A stretch of 64,000 nucleotides of DNA, from positions 17,147-81,146 of the forward strand of contig JAPDRN010000147.1 of NCBI GenBank assembly GCA_030247855.1. Reading direction: 5' to 3'. The position numbers and the translations under genes are program-made. Below, one piece after another: positions 32,512 to 42,882 of this stretch. The notes beneath the pieces were generated by a model. It was not told the origin of the DNA. It saw nothing but the letters and a program-made list of their open reading frames with translations, and did not search any database. Every line of letters begins with the position of its first letter. Position 1 is the first letter of the stretch. The stretch is from Knufia peltigerae. Taxonomy: Eukaryota; Ascomycota; Eurotiomycetes; Chaetothyriales; Trichomeriaceae.

Positions 32512-34785
32512 ATGGACCATCTTCCAACCGTATCTGCCCCTGCTTTCCCCCCACTCCAGATCCCATACCTCCGAGCAGAAGATGTACAGGTATTGGAATA
32601 TGATAATCAAGGATTTACCGGATTTCCTTCCAGAGCTGGTTGGGACAAGACAAACCTAATCAATGCCACTCTAGAAGGCCAGCCAGCCAGGACTGTGGCA
32701 GCCTTTGTCCAGCAATGGCTCTTCTTTGGCCTGTTATCAGCTTCGACTGGCCATATGTTTCCCATGGCAGACCTCGTGCGTGATTTCACGAGGATTTCAC
32801 CAGAGAGTGGAACAAGAGTCATCTACACTGGCCGCCTGGAGCAATATCTCGTGCAGTGGCGAGGCTCTTTGGACCCCGAGCAACTGTCAGAAACTGGAGC
32901 CTATGTGGCCACTCTTGACGCTATCCTCGACGAAGCTCAACGACATGTTGCACGATACATGTGTCGTGGTGGAGACGGAAGTGTGAACCACCAAATGAGA
33001 GAACATCCTGACATTTCGCTGTCCATAATGGCTTTGGGAGTGACTTTGACCCGGGCTAAGTTGCGCATCTGGCCAGACACCAGACTCTTCTCCTGGCAGC
33101 ACAGCGAGCTGATTCTGTCACGGATGACGGAGGCTAGGTGGTGTCCGAGCGACATTTCAATGCTCGAGAAGCTCATGACCCCAAGTGGTATGTATTTTGC
33201 CAGCTTGCTTCGGCCACGTATGGCCCAGCACAATCATGTAGGAGCAGAATGCAACCAGGACAAATGTAATGTGATGAACATAAGCGAGGAAGAAAAGGCC
33301 GAATACCAGACAGCACACACCCGAGAATGCCCTGGATCCTGCGAATGGCAACACGTGTCAGAGGCACAGCTGAAGGGATTCCTCGAACGAGAGGGTGGAC
33401 TACCTGTGGTGAAGGTGGAAGCAACGGTAGACGGCCAGGTTCAACTAAACTTGTCAGCCAAAACTATCGGAAAGGACGGTGACTATGTTGCCATCTCTCA
33501 TGTCTGGGCAGAGAGACTTGGAAACACTCGAGACAATTCCATGCCTACATGCCAGCTGCGACGTATACAGAGTATGGTTACAGCAGTATCCGGGAGCAAG
33601 GAAACCTCTTTCTGGATCGACACCCTTTGTGTACCTCAGGATAATTTTAACCGGCGTCATCTCCGTCCTTTGAGACTTCGAGCAATCCGAGACATGGATA
33701 AAGTGTACGGTGGTTCTGCGTGCGTTCTTGTCCTGGACTCGGAATTGCTCTCGACCAACAGCACTTCCCCATTTGAAGAACAGCTAGTGCGTTTTGCGTG
33801 CTGCAGCTGGATTCGACGCCTTTGGACACTCTCGGAAGCGGTGAACGGGCCGAAAGTCATGTTGCAATTTGCTGACGGACCAGTCGATATGATGACAGAC
33901 ATTTTTCATCGGTTGAGGGATCATAATGGCTTCTATGCCCTATCGCAGACCGTCTTGACCGAATTGACAGATTTCATGTGGCGTATTGTCCTAGTCAGGA
34001 ACCCTGAAGAAACTCCTCGCATCACCGCCATGTGGAACGCATGTCAGTTTCGAAACACAAGCGAAGGTAAAGACGAAGCATTTTGCCTCGCCACCATTCT
34101 CGGATTCGGTGATACTCGTCCGATCTTGGACGCTCCAAGAGAAGACAGGTGGAGGATATTCTTGCTCCAACAGAGAATCTTTCCCAAGGACTTACTCTTC
34201 AGCAGCGGTCCTCGTGTCGAACAAGCTGGATATCGGTGGGCTCCTCGGAAATTCATAGGTCGTCCGGCAACCACAACCGCCACCTTGCCACTGCAGGATG
34301 ACACCGGCGAAGCTACACCACACGGGTTCCTGGTGAACTCGCGAGGATACGCGTTTGACCCTCCCCGCGCCAGGTTCTGGGATGGGTATCCAGCGTTCTG
34401 GCTCCTGGACAATGTCACGCAAAAGTGGTACCTGGTGGCCCACAGGATGGTTCAAGATGACGGACAGATGCCTTGGCCCGAGCTCACGAAGGAACTGCAG
34501 CGCTGCAAGAGGATAGGAGTTGTCGTGAATAAAGATTTGGACACGAGGAGGTTTGCCTTGGGCATCTTGGTCGACATAAGCTCCGATGTTGCAGAGACCT
34601 TTCAGGAAAGCGTCACATATACAGCCCGATTCCTCGCCACTGTCAACGTAATGCTCGAACAGCATGACCGGTGGGAGACGCTGAGAGGATGGAGAAACGA
34701 CGAGACAGAGGGCTTAGGCACTCACACATGCAGGACTGTGTCGGCAACACCCGTTGAGCCGGGGCAAGCGTGGTGTATTGGGTAG
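32512..34785 (+). CDS. HET-domain (heterokaryon incompatibility) protein
   Basis: Single-exon gene of 757 residues. The HET domain starts near residue 323 with DYVAISHVW, followed by FWIDTLCVPQ near 368, the AIRDMDKVYGGSACVLVLD block near 395, and SWIRRLWTLSEA near 440. This is the standard HET block order (Y.AISHVW, W.DT.C.P, W..R.WT..E). Upstream, residues about 235-285 hold a Cys/His-rich segment (AQHNHVGAECNQDKC, then an H..C..C pair) seen in one large HET subclass. HET domains have a TIR-like fold and trigger programmed cell death in non-self recognition. The C-terminal 300 residues are unrecognised and may be the recognition or regulatory part. Start context is ordinary; an upstream exon is possible. 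Confidence 0.85.
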   Translation: MDHLPTVSAPAFPPLQIPYLRAEDVQVLEYDNQGFTGFPSRAGWDKTNLINATLEGQPARTVAAFVQQWLFFGLLSASTGHMFPMADLVRDFTRISPESGTRVIYTGRLEQYLVQWRGSLDPEQLSETGAYVATLDAILDEAQRHVARYMCRGGDGSVNHQMREHPDISLSIMALGVTLTRAKLRIWPDTRLFSWQHSELILSRMTEARWCPSDISMLEKLMTPSGMYFASLLRPRMAQHNHVGAECNQDKCNVMNISEEEKAEYQTAHTRECPGSCEWQHVSEAQLKGFLEREGGLPVVKVEATVDGQVQLNLSAKTIGKDGDYVAISHVWAERLGNTRDNSMPTCQLRRIQSMVTAVSGSKETSFWIDTLCVPQDNFNRRHLRPLRLRAIRDMDKVYGGSACVLVLDSELLSTNSTSPFEEQLVRFACCSWIRRLWTLSEAVNGPKVMLQFADGPVDMMTDIFHRLRDHNGFYALSQTVLTELTDFMWRIVLVRNPEETPRITAMWNACQFRNTSEGKDEAFCLATILGFGDTRPILDAPREDRWRIFLLQQRIFPKDLLFSSGPRVEQAGYRWAPRKFIGRPATTTATLPLQDDTGEATPHGFLVNSRGYAFDPPRARFWDGYPAFWLLDNVTQKWYLVAHRMVQDDGQMPWPELTKELQRCKRIGVVVNKDLDTRRFALGILVDISSDVAETFQESVTYTARFLATVNVMLEQHDRWETLRGWRNDETEGLGTHTCRTVSATPVEPGQAWCIG

Positions 34786-35119
34786 ATGTGAACTAGGTTA
34801 TACAGATTGTGATAGTAGTAATTTATCTTGTTTGTGTGTTGTTAGTATTTTTTACTATTCTTGACATGACATATTTGCGTGTACTCCCTCACTAAGTACT
34901 TGTACGGTATGCATGAGAAAACCATGACGAGATTCGAAACGAGGAGGTGAGTGTGTTGTCGACGCTGGCGTCCACCACGAGTGACACGATGTATATGTGT
35001 GTGATTCACCGACTATTTAATTCCTTTCCGATCCGGTCTCCATACAAGCACGAACTAGTCACGACTTTGACATTTTCTCTGTTTCCATGGTAAAACCCTC
35101 TTTGTTTTTTTTTTTGGTT
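34786..35119. other. Convergent 3' region
   Basis: Short region between the HET gene and the epimerase stop codons. T-rich stretches (34826-34860) probably include polyadenylation signals. No gene seen. Confidence 0.5.
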
Positions 35120-36403
35120 TCACAATCTTTCCTCGACCTTGACGTCGACGGGGACTTCCGCGATCTGATCCACCCCTTTGTAGTCTGGCACGTCGAGGCC
35201 GTACTTGGTCGCGACGTCCCGACTCAGGAAACGTCCACCGACAAAGTGTCTCCGGCCCTTGTAGTGTCTCACGCAAGGTTTGGCGGCCGTCAAACTGACG
35301 AGGTACTCGGGCATGAAGTCGTGACCCACCTGGTCGCCGTCGGACGGCGGACCTCCGGCGACGTCCCAGCTGGAAGGGATGTCGACCGACAAGACCGGAC
35401 GAGACGAGTCGATGATGGAGGTGAGGACGGCGTCGAACGGGGCTCGGACCGGAGGGTGGAAACTGAACCCGAAAAGTGCGTCGACGATCAGGTCCGTGGT
35501 TCCCAAAGTCGAAGCAAATTCTTCCGGCGTGGTGAGGAATGGAATGTGTAGGTGACCAAGTTGTCTCTGGAGACCGACAAAGATGGGAGCGTCGGTCGGT
35601 TTCGGATAGTAAACCTTGGGGGTGTAACCGTAGTGGTAGAGGTGTCGGGCACAGACTAGGCCGTCGCCGCCTGAATGAATGAAACACGTTTAGAAGGTGA
35701 GTAAGTAGGAAAGTAGACCGTGTCTGTGTTTGGGGGAGAACAAAATGTAAAGGAAAGAAATCTGATAGAAAGGGGGGGGAGGGTTGAAAGAAGGAAGGAG
35801 GCCTATGTATATGTGTATGGGTAGGGAACTTTTGGGTCATGTCCAAACGTACCATTATTACCAGGACCACATGCTACAAGGATGTTTTTGCCTTGAGATG
35901 GAGGGTGAACTTTGTATACTGTTTTATTTTTCCCGGTTCAAAGGTTGTCAGTGATGTTCATACTGGAGATGGCGATTGAAGACCTAGAATAGGGACAGGA
36001 TTTGGCGATCAAGGACGTGGGACGAGGTCGAGGGACAGAGGAACGTATACTCACCTGCCTGTGATACACTGAGACCAGCAAGTTCCATCAATTGATCGAT
36101 TGAGAATCCTCCTTCTTCACTCATGAGTTCTTTGTCCAGCTCGGCGGCCGGTTTCGGTCCGAGCGTCTGTAAAATCGTGTCGAGAGAATGTTAGTCCTGT
36201 TTGTCACCAATGGTAGATTATAGTAGTACGTGTTGTATTTCTTGTGAAAATTGTTCTTGGTACTTTTGAACACACACGCACAAGAGAAAGGAGTGTGTGA
36301 CGGTTGATGTGCCCAAGACTTTGGTCGTGCCATGATACACCATACAACTTCGAAATGTCTTTGAGAGCATATTTAGAGACCATCAACTCACCTTTAATGA
36401 CAT
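35120..36403 (-). CDS. NAD(P)H-hydrate epimerase (YjeF N-terminal domain)
   Basis: Epimerises damaged NAD(P)HX so that the dehydratase can repair it; often mitochondrial. Four exons, 36403-36392, 36166-36055, 35918-35853 and 35670-35120, give 246 residues with all phases consistent. Exon 1 is only 12 nt (MSLK) and is followed by a 225-bp intron. Family blocks are KELMSEEGGFSIDQLMELAG, VACGPGNNGGDGLVCARHL (nucleotide loop spanning intron 3), IVDALFGFSF (catalytic Asp region), SVDIPSSWDV and LTAAKPCVRHYKGRRHFVGGR. Length matches stand-alone epimerases; there is no fused dehydratase domain. It is divergent from the mitochondrial bS16 gene. Confidence 0.92.
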
Positions 36404-37134
36404 CTTGGTAAACAACTTTCTCGCGGTAAGAATTGGTTTGATGGTCCTTCCAGGTAGAAGAAGAGTTCGAAGCATAAAGGTGTGAATCCTTTACAAAATA
36501 TCCAATCTCTACCGGAGTCGTCAAGAAGTTCGTGTGTGCAAGAATATTTGTGTCTCTTGATGGAGATATGGAGAATGTGGTCTGATTTGGATACGAGTAC
36601 TTGTGTACGAGTAGGAAACGAGGTCCTTTCTCCTTTTGAGTTCTCTTTTTTTTACAACGACACGAAAGTGATGTTTTGGTAGTGAACCTGAAATATCCTC
36701 GAGGACAATGTTAGCTGGTAATTTATAACATTGTCAGTTTTTGAAGTTGTAAATGGTATATTCGGATACTTGACTCCGGACTTGTCGATGTCATCCGGTC
36801 GTCATTGTCCCGCACAAGCACAAAAGGATTCCGTAGCCTCGTCCTCTCATCTCCCGCCAATCATACTCTTCCAACATCGGCAACCAATCGGTGAACTCCA
36901 AGAATTTTCGACGAGGCTGTCGCTTTTGCACTTCTTTGCTGGTCCAACAACTAATTACCCTTTCTCTACAGTCAATCCCACCTCTCGACTACATACCTAC
37001 TGTAACATCGGACCTTTTTTTTTTCGGTCAAACACAACCCGCAACTGAACTGTACCCCCTCCTTTTTCCTATCCTACCTCTCTGTCTGTCATTGGGAAAC
37101 CACGCTCGGAACATACACAGACACAACCGCAAGA
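36404..37134. promoter_or_regulatory. Divergent promoter region, epimerase / mitochondrial bS16
   Basis: Two CCAAT boxes 27 bp apart (36857-36861 and 36884-36888) lie about 250-280 bp before the bS16 start. There is also a pair of TACGAGTA words (36592-36599, 36606-36613) and a poly-T run (37016-37025) in the probable leader. ORFs here look like chance. Confidence 0.45.
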
Positions 37135-37690
37135 ATGGTTCTGAGGATCCGTCTAGCCCGCTTCGGCACCAAACGCGCACCCGTCTACAACATCGTGTTG
37201 GCCCAGGCAAAGTCCGCCCGAGGCAAAAAACCCATCGAGGTTCTGGGGACGTACGACCCCATCCCTCGCCTACCCCTCGCCACCCCCGACACCCCCGAGT
37301 ACCTCGCCGACGGGTCGACCAAGTTCGTTCCCCGACGGTACAAGGACATCAAGCTCGACGCGAGCCGGACAAAGTACTGGTTGGGCGTCGGTGCGCAACC
37401 CACGGAACCCGTGGTCAAGTTGTTGAGCATGGTAAGTCTTTTCGGTCATACGAGAGACGCCTGACGGTTTGATCTCGATCGGTCGCGACCAGAGTGCGCC
37501 AGTACGGGACAGAAAAGATGAAAGTGGCTGACGACTCCAAACGGCAAAAAATTAGATTGGCTTGATCGAACCTAAACCATCATCAGCATCGTCGTCGTCA
37601 CTATCGAGAACGATGCCATCCTCATCCCCATCTACAGAATCCATACCAACACAACAGCAACAGAAACCCGCGACGACTGCGACAGCATGA
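37135..37690 (+). CDS. MRPS16: Mitochondrial ribosomal protein bS16m
   Basis: Small-subunit mitochondrial ribosomal protein. Exon 1 (37135-37431, 99 codons) carries the whole bS16 fold: MVLRIRLARFGTKRAPVYNI, GKKPIEVLGTYDP, and LDASRTKYWLGVGAQPTEPV. A 124-bp intron (GTAAGTC..TTAG) leads to exon 2 (37556-37690), which adds IGLIEPKP and then a Ser/Thr/Gln-rich low-complexity tail ending at TGA. Total 143 residues. Without splicing the frame ends 15 codons into the intron. The exon-2 tail has no counterpart in bacterial S16 and is probably disordered. Confidence 0.92.
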
Positions 37691-38209
37691 GCGAGAAACA
37701 AAAGCAATAACAATTGGCCCAATTGGCCTCTCCTCCCAAAATTTCTGTACATCATACATAGCATAGCGCTGGCGTTTTGGGCTCCTCAGTCAATCGCAGG
37801 AGAAGATCTGGGGAGAAGACCATGAAGGTTCAAAGATGGAAGACACATCACTTGTACTTGTACAAAGAATTGGCAAATGAATACAACACTTCAACAATGT
37901 CACTTTTTACAAAACGTGAAAACAAGAACCCAAAATGAATAAAGGAGGTGTACAGCATTGTCACATTGTTTACTTGCACGCAAGTCCAGAGCTGTCTGTC
38001 TGTCGCTGGGTCTACCAATCACTCAATCATTGATCGATTGAGCAACTTCCCATCTTGACCATATTCACATGTGTCATGGTATCATGTTTACATTCAAATC
38101 CATGGCCCCATTGCTATGCATTCTTTTGAGATGATCCGTTGGTGTTGCAAAAAGCCGCCCATGAGGTGATTTCACTCATTACTCCGCAATGATTGTGCAA
38201 AACTGACAA
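37691..38209. other. Convergent 3' region, bS16m / Doa1
   Basis: AT-rich, no gene. Probably holds both polyadenylation regions. Confidence 0.5.
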
Positions 38210-40662
38210 TCATCGCAAGACTGCTTGAATCTCTCCAGCCACATTCTTAAATCTTGGCTCATCCATGTACTTCTTGCTTCTCAGTTGCGACAAGGCCTTG
38301 GGAACGTCAAAAATGTCCTTGGCTGCTGATGTCAGGTCTTCTCGTCCCAGCCCGACCACCACCGTTCCCAGTGCAACGACCGTTCGATATGCTGGTTCGG
38401 TGGACTGTGCAGCTGGAATTGCGGACCCGGTATGATTGACTGCGGGAAACCCATCGAGGATCTTTGACAACTCTTCTACAAGGGACAATCCATAATTGGC
38501 CTTGGTCTCGCCATCTATGCTCTTGTCGCTAGTAACGAGAACGGCAATATTCAGATAGAGAGTTGTGAGGGCAACAGCAACCGAGACGTCTGTCGAAATG
38601 ATGGCTGACACTGGCTTCAGAGTGTCAAGGATGCTGTCGAGATGTTCTTTGACCAGTTCCCGTCCTGAAGGAGAACCGTACAGCAAATTTGAGAAGAACC
38701 GGAGCGCAATCATAGCCAGCTTGTTGTTCGTGCGCAGGAAGTCAGTATCGAAGATGCCGCTTGCCAGAATTGCAGCGACAGCGTCGAGACCATCAGCATC
38801 GGCTGCAGGGAAATCCTTCGTGGCCGCGGCGATGAATCGTAGCAGATCAAGACCAGCCAGTCGGTTTGCAGGTGGTTGCCATTGGGTCCCGACCTTCATG
38901 AGCAAGGACACAGCTGTCGGCAGTTCTGGAGCGGACAAGGATGGCTTGCTTTGGAAATTGTACTTGTCGAGTTGTTGCGCGACCGTGGTCAACGTCTGCA
39001 CATCTCCCTGCGAGAGCGCAACGTCACTTCCACCGTATTCAGCATTCTTCTTTGCGATCTGTCCCATTGCTGCTCCAGGCTTTCCAATAACAACCGGCAG
39101 ATAATCTTTCTGTGGCAAGGTTTGTTTGACGAGAGCCGGAGGCGCCTGATAGCTTGAAACTTCTCCAGGTCTATACCTAGACTCAGTACCCCAGGGATCA
39201 GCACCAGCAGGTTGTGACTGTCCGAGGGTAGCCCCCTGGGTGTTCTTGATGATGAAATTGGCCGTCTCCTCCAGATAGCTTAGTGGTAGTTCATGGTCTT
39301 GAAGGAACTTCGTGGCGGCTTCGTAGGGGTTCTGAGTGACGTTGTAGGGTAGTTTCAGTGGTGGTTTGCCATCTTCAATGTCGATATCAAAGACGTAGTC
39401 GTACTCCTTTCCGTTGTAGGCCTTCTTTCCGCTTGAGGCCGCGGAATCGACCACCTGGCCGATCTTGACCCATGTTTGCTGAGACATGGACCATTGATAT
39501 AGAGATGCACTTCCGTCATCCTCTTTGATAATTTGACTCTGCCCCTCTTTTGTCCCTGCCTTTCGCTGCAGAAAGTCTGACCCAGGCAAGTCAGTCATGT
39601 TAACCTCGCCCATCTGCTGCTGTGGTACGCTCGAGCTATGGAGGGATGCCTCAAACTCTTGTAAACTTTCTGCATCCGCTATCCTGGAGGGATCGCGGCT
39701 GAATATGCGTGCCAGCTTGTCACTCGAGCCGACTATAATGTCACCATTCGGACAGACTGAGACGGACCAGACAGAGATGGCGGGGATTCTGATGACCTGG
39801 ACACATTCCGTGCCTTGCCATATCCGGACCGATCGATCCTCTCCGGAGCTGACAATCTCGCCAGAAGGTAGGACCGCCAGTGAATAGATGAAGGCTTCGT
39901 GGCCAAACAATTCCGCAATCAAGTCGCCCTTTAGGGTCCATAATCGAATGACGCCGTCGTTCGAAGCGGAGGCGAACTCTGCGCCAGTGTAGTGACCTTT
40001 GGGAAGCCTCGCCAAAGCTCGAACAATGTCCTTTCCGTCCCAAGAGACCAGCATCTTTCCTCGCACATCGAATATTCTTATCGCCCGGTCTGCACAACCC
40101 GTGATGATGGTTTCCCGGTCATACGCCAATACCGTCCATACCGTCGCCGTATGGCCTGGTAAGTCGACCGCAGCTTCCCATTTGCCAATCTCCCATACTT
40201 TTGCGGTGCTGTCCCAGCTACCGCTGACAAAGTAATTTGCCTCGGCGCAGACGTCTAACGAACACACTTGGTGACTATGGCCGACCATGAGTGCATCGGC
40301 ACTGACTTCTGCTGTCGATGTGGGCTGTCTGGCTTCAATGATTGTGTCTTGCCCAGAGGACAGCACAAGGCCATCTTGGAATTCTTTTGACGGAGGGACG
40401 TAGGCTAAGCATGTTTTGAATTGAGCGCCGTGGGAGGATTCGGTCGCATCATAAGCAGGAGGGCTCGTTGAGGTTCGTTTCCACACTTTGGTTGTACCAT
40501 CGCGAGAAGCTGTGACTGCAAATGAAGGGTCCGGGAGGAGGACAGCGCGCACCTATTCAACGGTCAGTCGTCGGAATGTGAAGGATATAGATGCGCAAGT
40601 ACATCACTCTTATGCCCCTCGAGCGTCGCACTCAGTTTGAACTCTGCCGGACCACCACTCAT
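38210..40662 (-). CDS. DOA1: Ubiquitin-binding WD40 protein Doa1/Ufd3 (PLAA; Lub1)
   Basis: Cofactor of the Cdc48/p97 segregase that binds ubiquitin and controls ubiquitin homeostasis and ER-/mitochondria-associated degradation. Two exons, 40662-40603 and 40552-38210, join in frame through a 50-bp intron. The junction is inside the first WD repeat (LEGHKSD, then VRAVLLPDPSFAVTASRDGTTKVW). The 800-residue product has a seven-bladed WD40 propeller (about 1-300), a PFU ubiquitin-binding domain (about 370-460, with YDYVFDIDIEDGKPPLKLPYN), and a C-terminal PUL armadillo-like Cdc48-binding domain (about 530-800). Domain order and length match the yeast protein. Confidence 0.94.
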
Positions 40663-41889
40663 TCTGTCGTATTGTAATGGCGAGATGCATGAAAAACAAG
40701 TTGTTGGGGAGAGAATGTGTAGAAAGTGAGGACTAGGAGAGGCGATTGTGATCTCGTTGTGACTATTCCATATGACCCACCAATCACTCAGCCTTGTGTT
40801 GACGTATTGCTTGAGCCTTGTCCGTGGCATTCATTAACCCCGCCATGTCCACCAACACTACAATGTCTTCACCTGGACAAACAGAGGCATGCCATACATG
40901 TAATAGTGTTTACCTCAATAACAAGAACAAGAATATTCATTTCAGGATATTGAACAGCCTTGATACACCATACACAGACTCATTTGCCACTTTGAGCTAC
41001 CATGCGCCGACTTTGGGCGCGGGTTTACGTCTAGTCTCGATACGAAGCATGAAGGACTGTTCGTATCGCCTCCAAACCATTTTTGGAGGATTTTGGGCTC
41101 GTTGTAGCATAGCGATCCCCCGCCGAGAAGCTGTTAGAAGCATCCTGCTTCGAATGCGTGTCCGAGAGCTTGGTCCAGCCTCGGGAAGATTCAGCAGTGT
41201 ACCAGCAAATTTTGCGAGCCTCAACGACATATAAGTATGGGGAAACTTGGTCGCCCATCTCATAAACTATAAGACAACTTCGCAGTGTGGTATCCCCGCT
41301 GAAGGCTGCGGTTAGGCCTTGAACACTTGACAGCTCCCGCGGATTTCAAACTCTCAAAGCAAGATTCCTGGTGCGTTGTGCTTATTCCCAGGTGTCATCG
41401 TCCGGAGAGTCTTTGCTGCCATTGCGAAGGCTCCTCATCACTTCACAAAGGGAGGAATAGAGTGTGTCGAGGTACATTACTGTCGGTAGCCGTCTTATCA
41501 TTGTAATACGATAAAGACACACGTGCGAAGATCCCCTTGACGCTGCAGGGGCCTGCCATGGAAGGAGGTAGCATATCTGTGAAAGATCCACATGTGAGGG
41601 TCGGGAGGAGCCTCGTGGCGTTATTAGACATCAAGGACACCCTGTCGACCGCGTCTCGTGGTCGAAGTGGAGTGCCTGGTCGAATCGTGAGGAGGAAAGG
41701 TACTCCCTCTTACCGCCGGCAGAAGTAGCGAAAGGTGTACCACAAAATCTCACCTTCCATGCCGCTGTGTATTATTAGATGTGACTTGCGTGCGAGTTGT
41801 CTGGTTCCGGGTATGTGCAAGAGGTCGACGCCCATAGACATTGATACTGTTCATAGTTAGTAGACTTCTTTACTCGCTGATCATTCTAC
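40663..41889. other. Upstream region of Doa1 and 3' flank of the second LaeA-like gene
   Basis: CCAAT at 40780-40784 is about 120 bp upstream of the Doa1 start. No coding sequence is supported in the remainder. Confidence 0.45.
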
Positions 41890-42882
41890 TTACAAGTAGA
41901 CATAAGAATGAACACTTCGATCCAATATCTCCTTCCTCGTGGCAGCGAGCATGACCTGTAATGCAGCTGGATCTTTACCCAACAGGCCAACCGCACCTCT
42001 TTCGAATCCAGCCGACGAGTACTGCAGGAAATTGGCGACTTCGAGAGCACCGATCGTTTTCAATCTTTTATCCTTGGGCCATCGGTTCGTGGGTATCTTG
42101 AACACCCTTTCATGTACATCTTCAAACCCTTGCGATTCCAATTGGGCTTTCCATTTCTTTGCCGCAAAGCCATCGATCCCCATAGCTTCAGCTATCTGGA
42201 AATGCATCCTTCCCATTGCACGATAGCACGAACCTTCGGGGCAGGTGCCATCATCGCAGCCAACTTCGGGCACCGTCACGGCCAACTCCAGGTAGCCGCC
42301 GGGATTGAGGTGTTCGTAGGCCTGGGCTATCAAAGCAGGCCAATCGCGGATCGCGAAGATCAGCTCCCTTCCATGGATGAGGTTATAGCTGTTTTTGGGG
42401 TACAACCACTCCTGTTCAACGTCGAGGATCTCGAAAGTTAGATTCGGTGGCACCCATTTAGGTTGAACAGCTGCCAGGTCGACTCCAATGACTGAAGCCG
42501 TAGGGTAGTGGTCGGCCATTTCAATTGCCCACGTTCCATTTCCTGTGCCTAGGTCCAGGATATTCTGTGGATCCAGACACATGGGTGAAAGATGAAGCCG
42601 GCTCTCGTAAAGCAATCTGATTTTTTCATGTTGAAGATCATTCCGTTCTTGCTCTTCTTCGTCAATAGGCAGTCCGTAGAAATGTCGTCCATATGCAGCA
42701 TATCTGCGACCATATTCTTCAATACCTTCGCGAATCTCAGTGGCAATGCTATGACAACGTCAGCATACTCTGATTCTTCTCGAAGGGCAACTTGGTACTC
42801 ACCTTGTCACATAGCTGGTAGCTGTTGTCTGGGCATCGAAGCCTTCGTCCGAGAAAGCATCATCTGCCTCCATCTCTGACAT
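41890..42882 (-). CDS. LaeA-like SAM-dependent methyltransferase, second copy
   Basis: Two exons, 42882-42803 and 42748-41890 (54-bp intron GTGAGT..ATAG), encode 312 residues. Blocks in order are an acidic start (MSEMEADDAFSDEGF), an EEYGRRYAAYG segment, SAM motif I ILDLGTGNGTWAIEMAD, VIGVDLAAVQPKWVPPN, WLYPKNSYNLIHGREL and LNPGGYLELA. It shares the layout of the LaeA-like protein at 22615-23861 but clearly differs in sequence, so it is a separate paralogue rather than a recent duplicate. It is divergent from an O-methyltransferase, which hints at a role in specialised metabolism. Substrate unknown. Confidence 0.85.

Noticed and set aside
35055..35870. 271-codon minus ORF overlapping the epimerase
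   Set aside because: It reads through intron 3 in a different frame; the spliced epimerase model explains the region.
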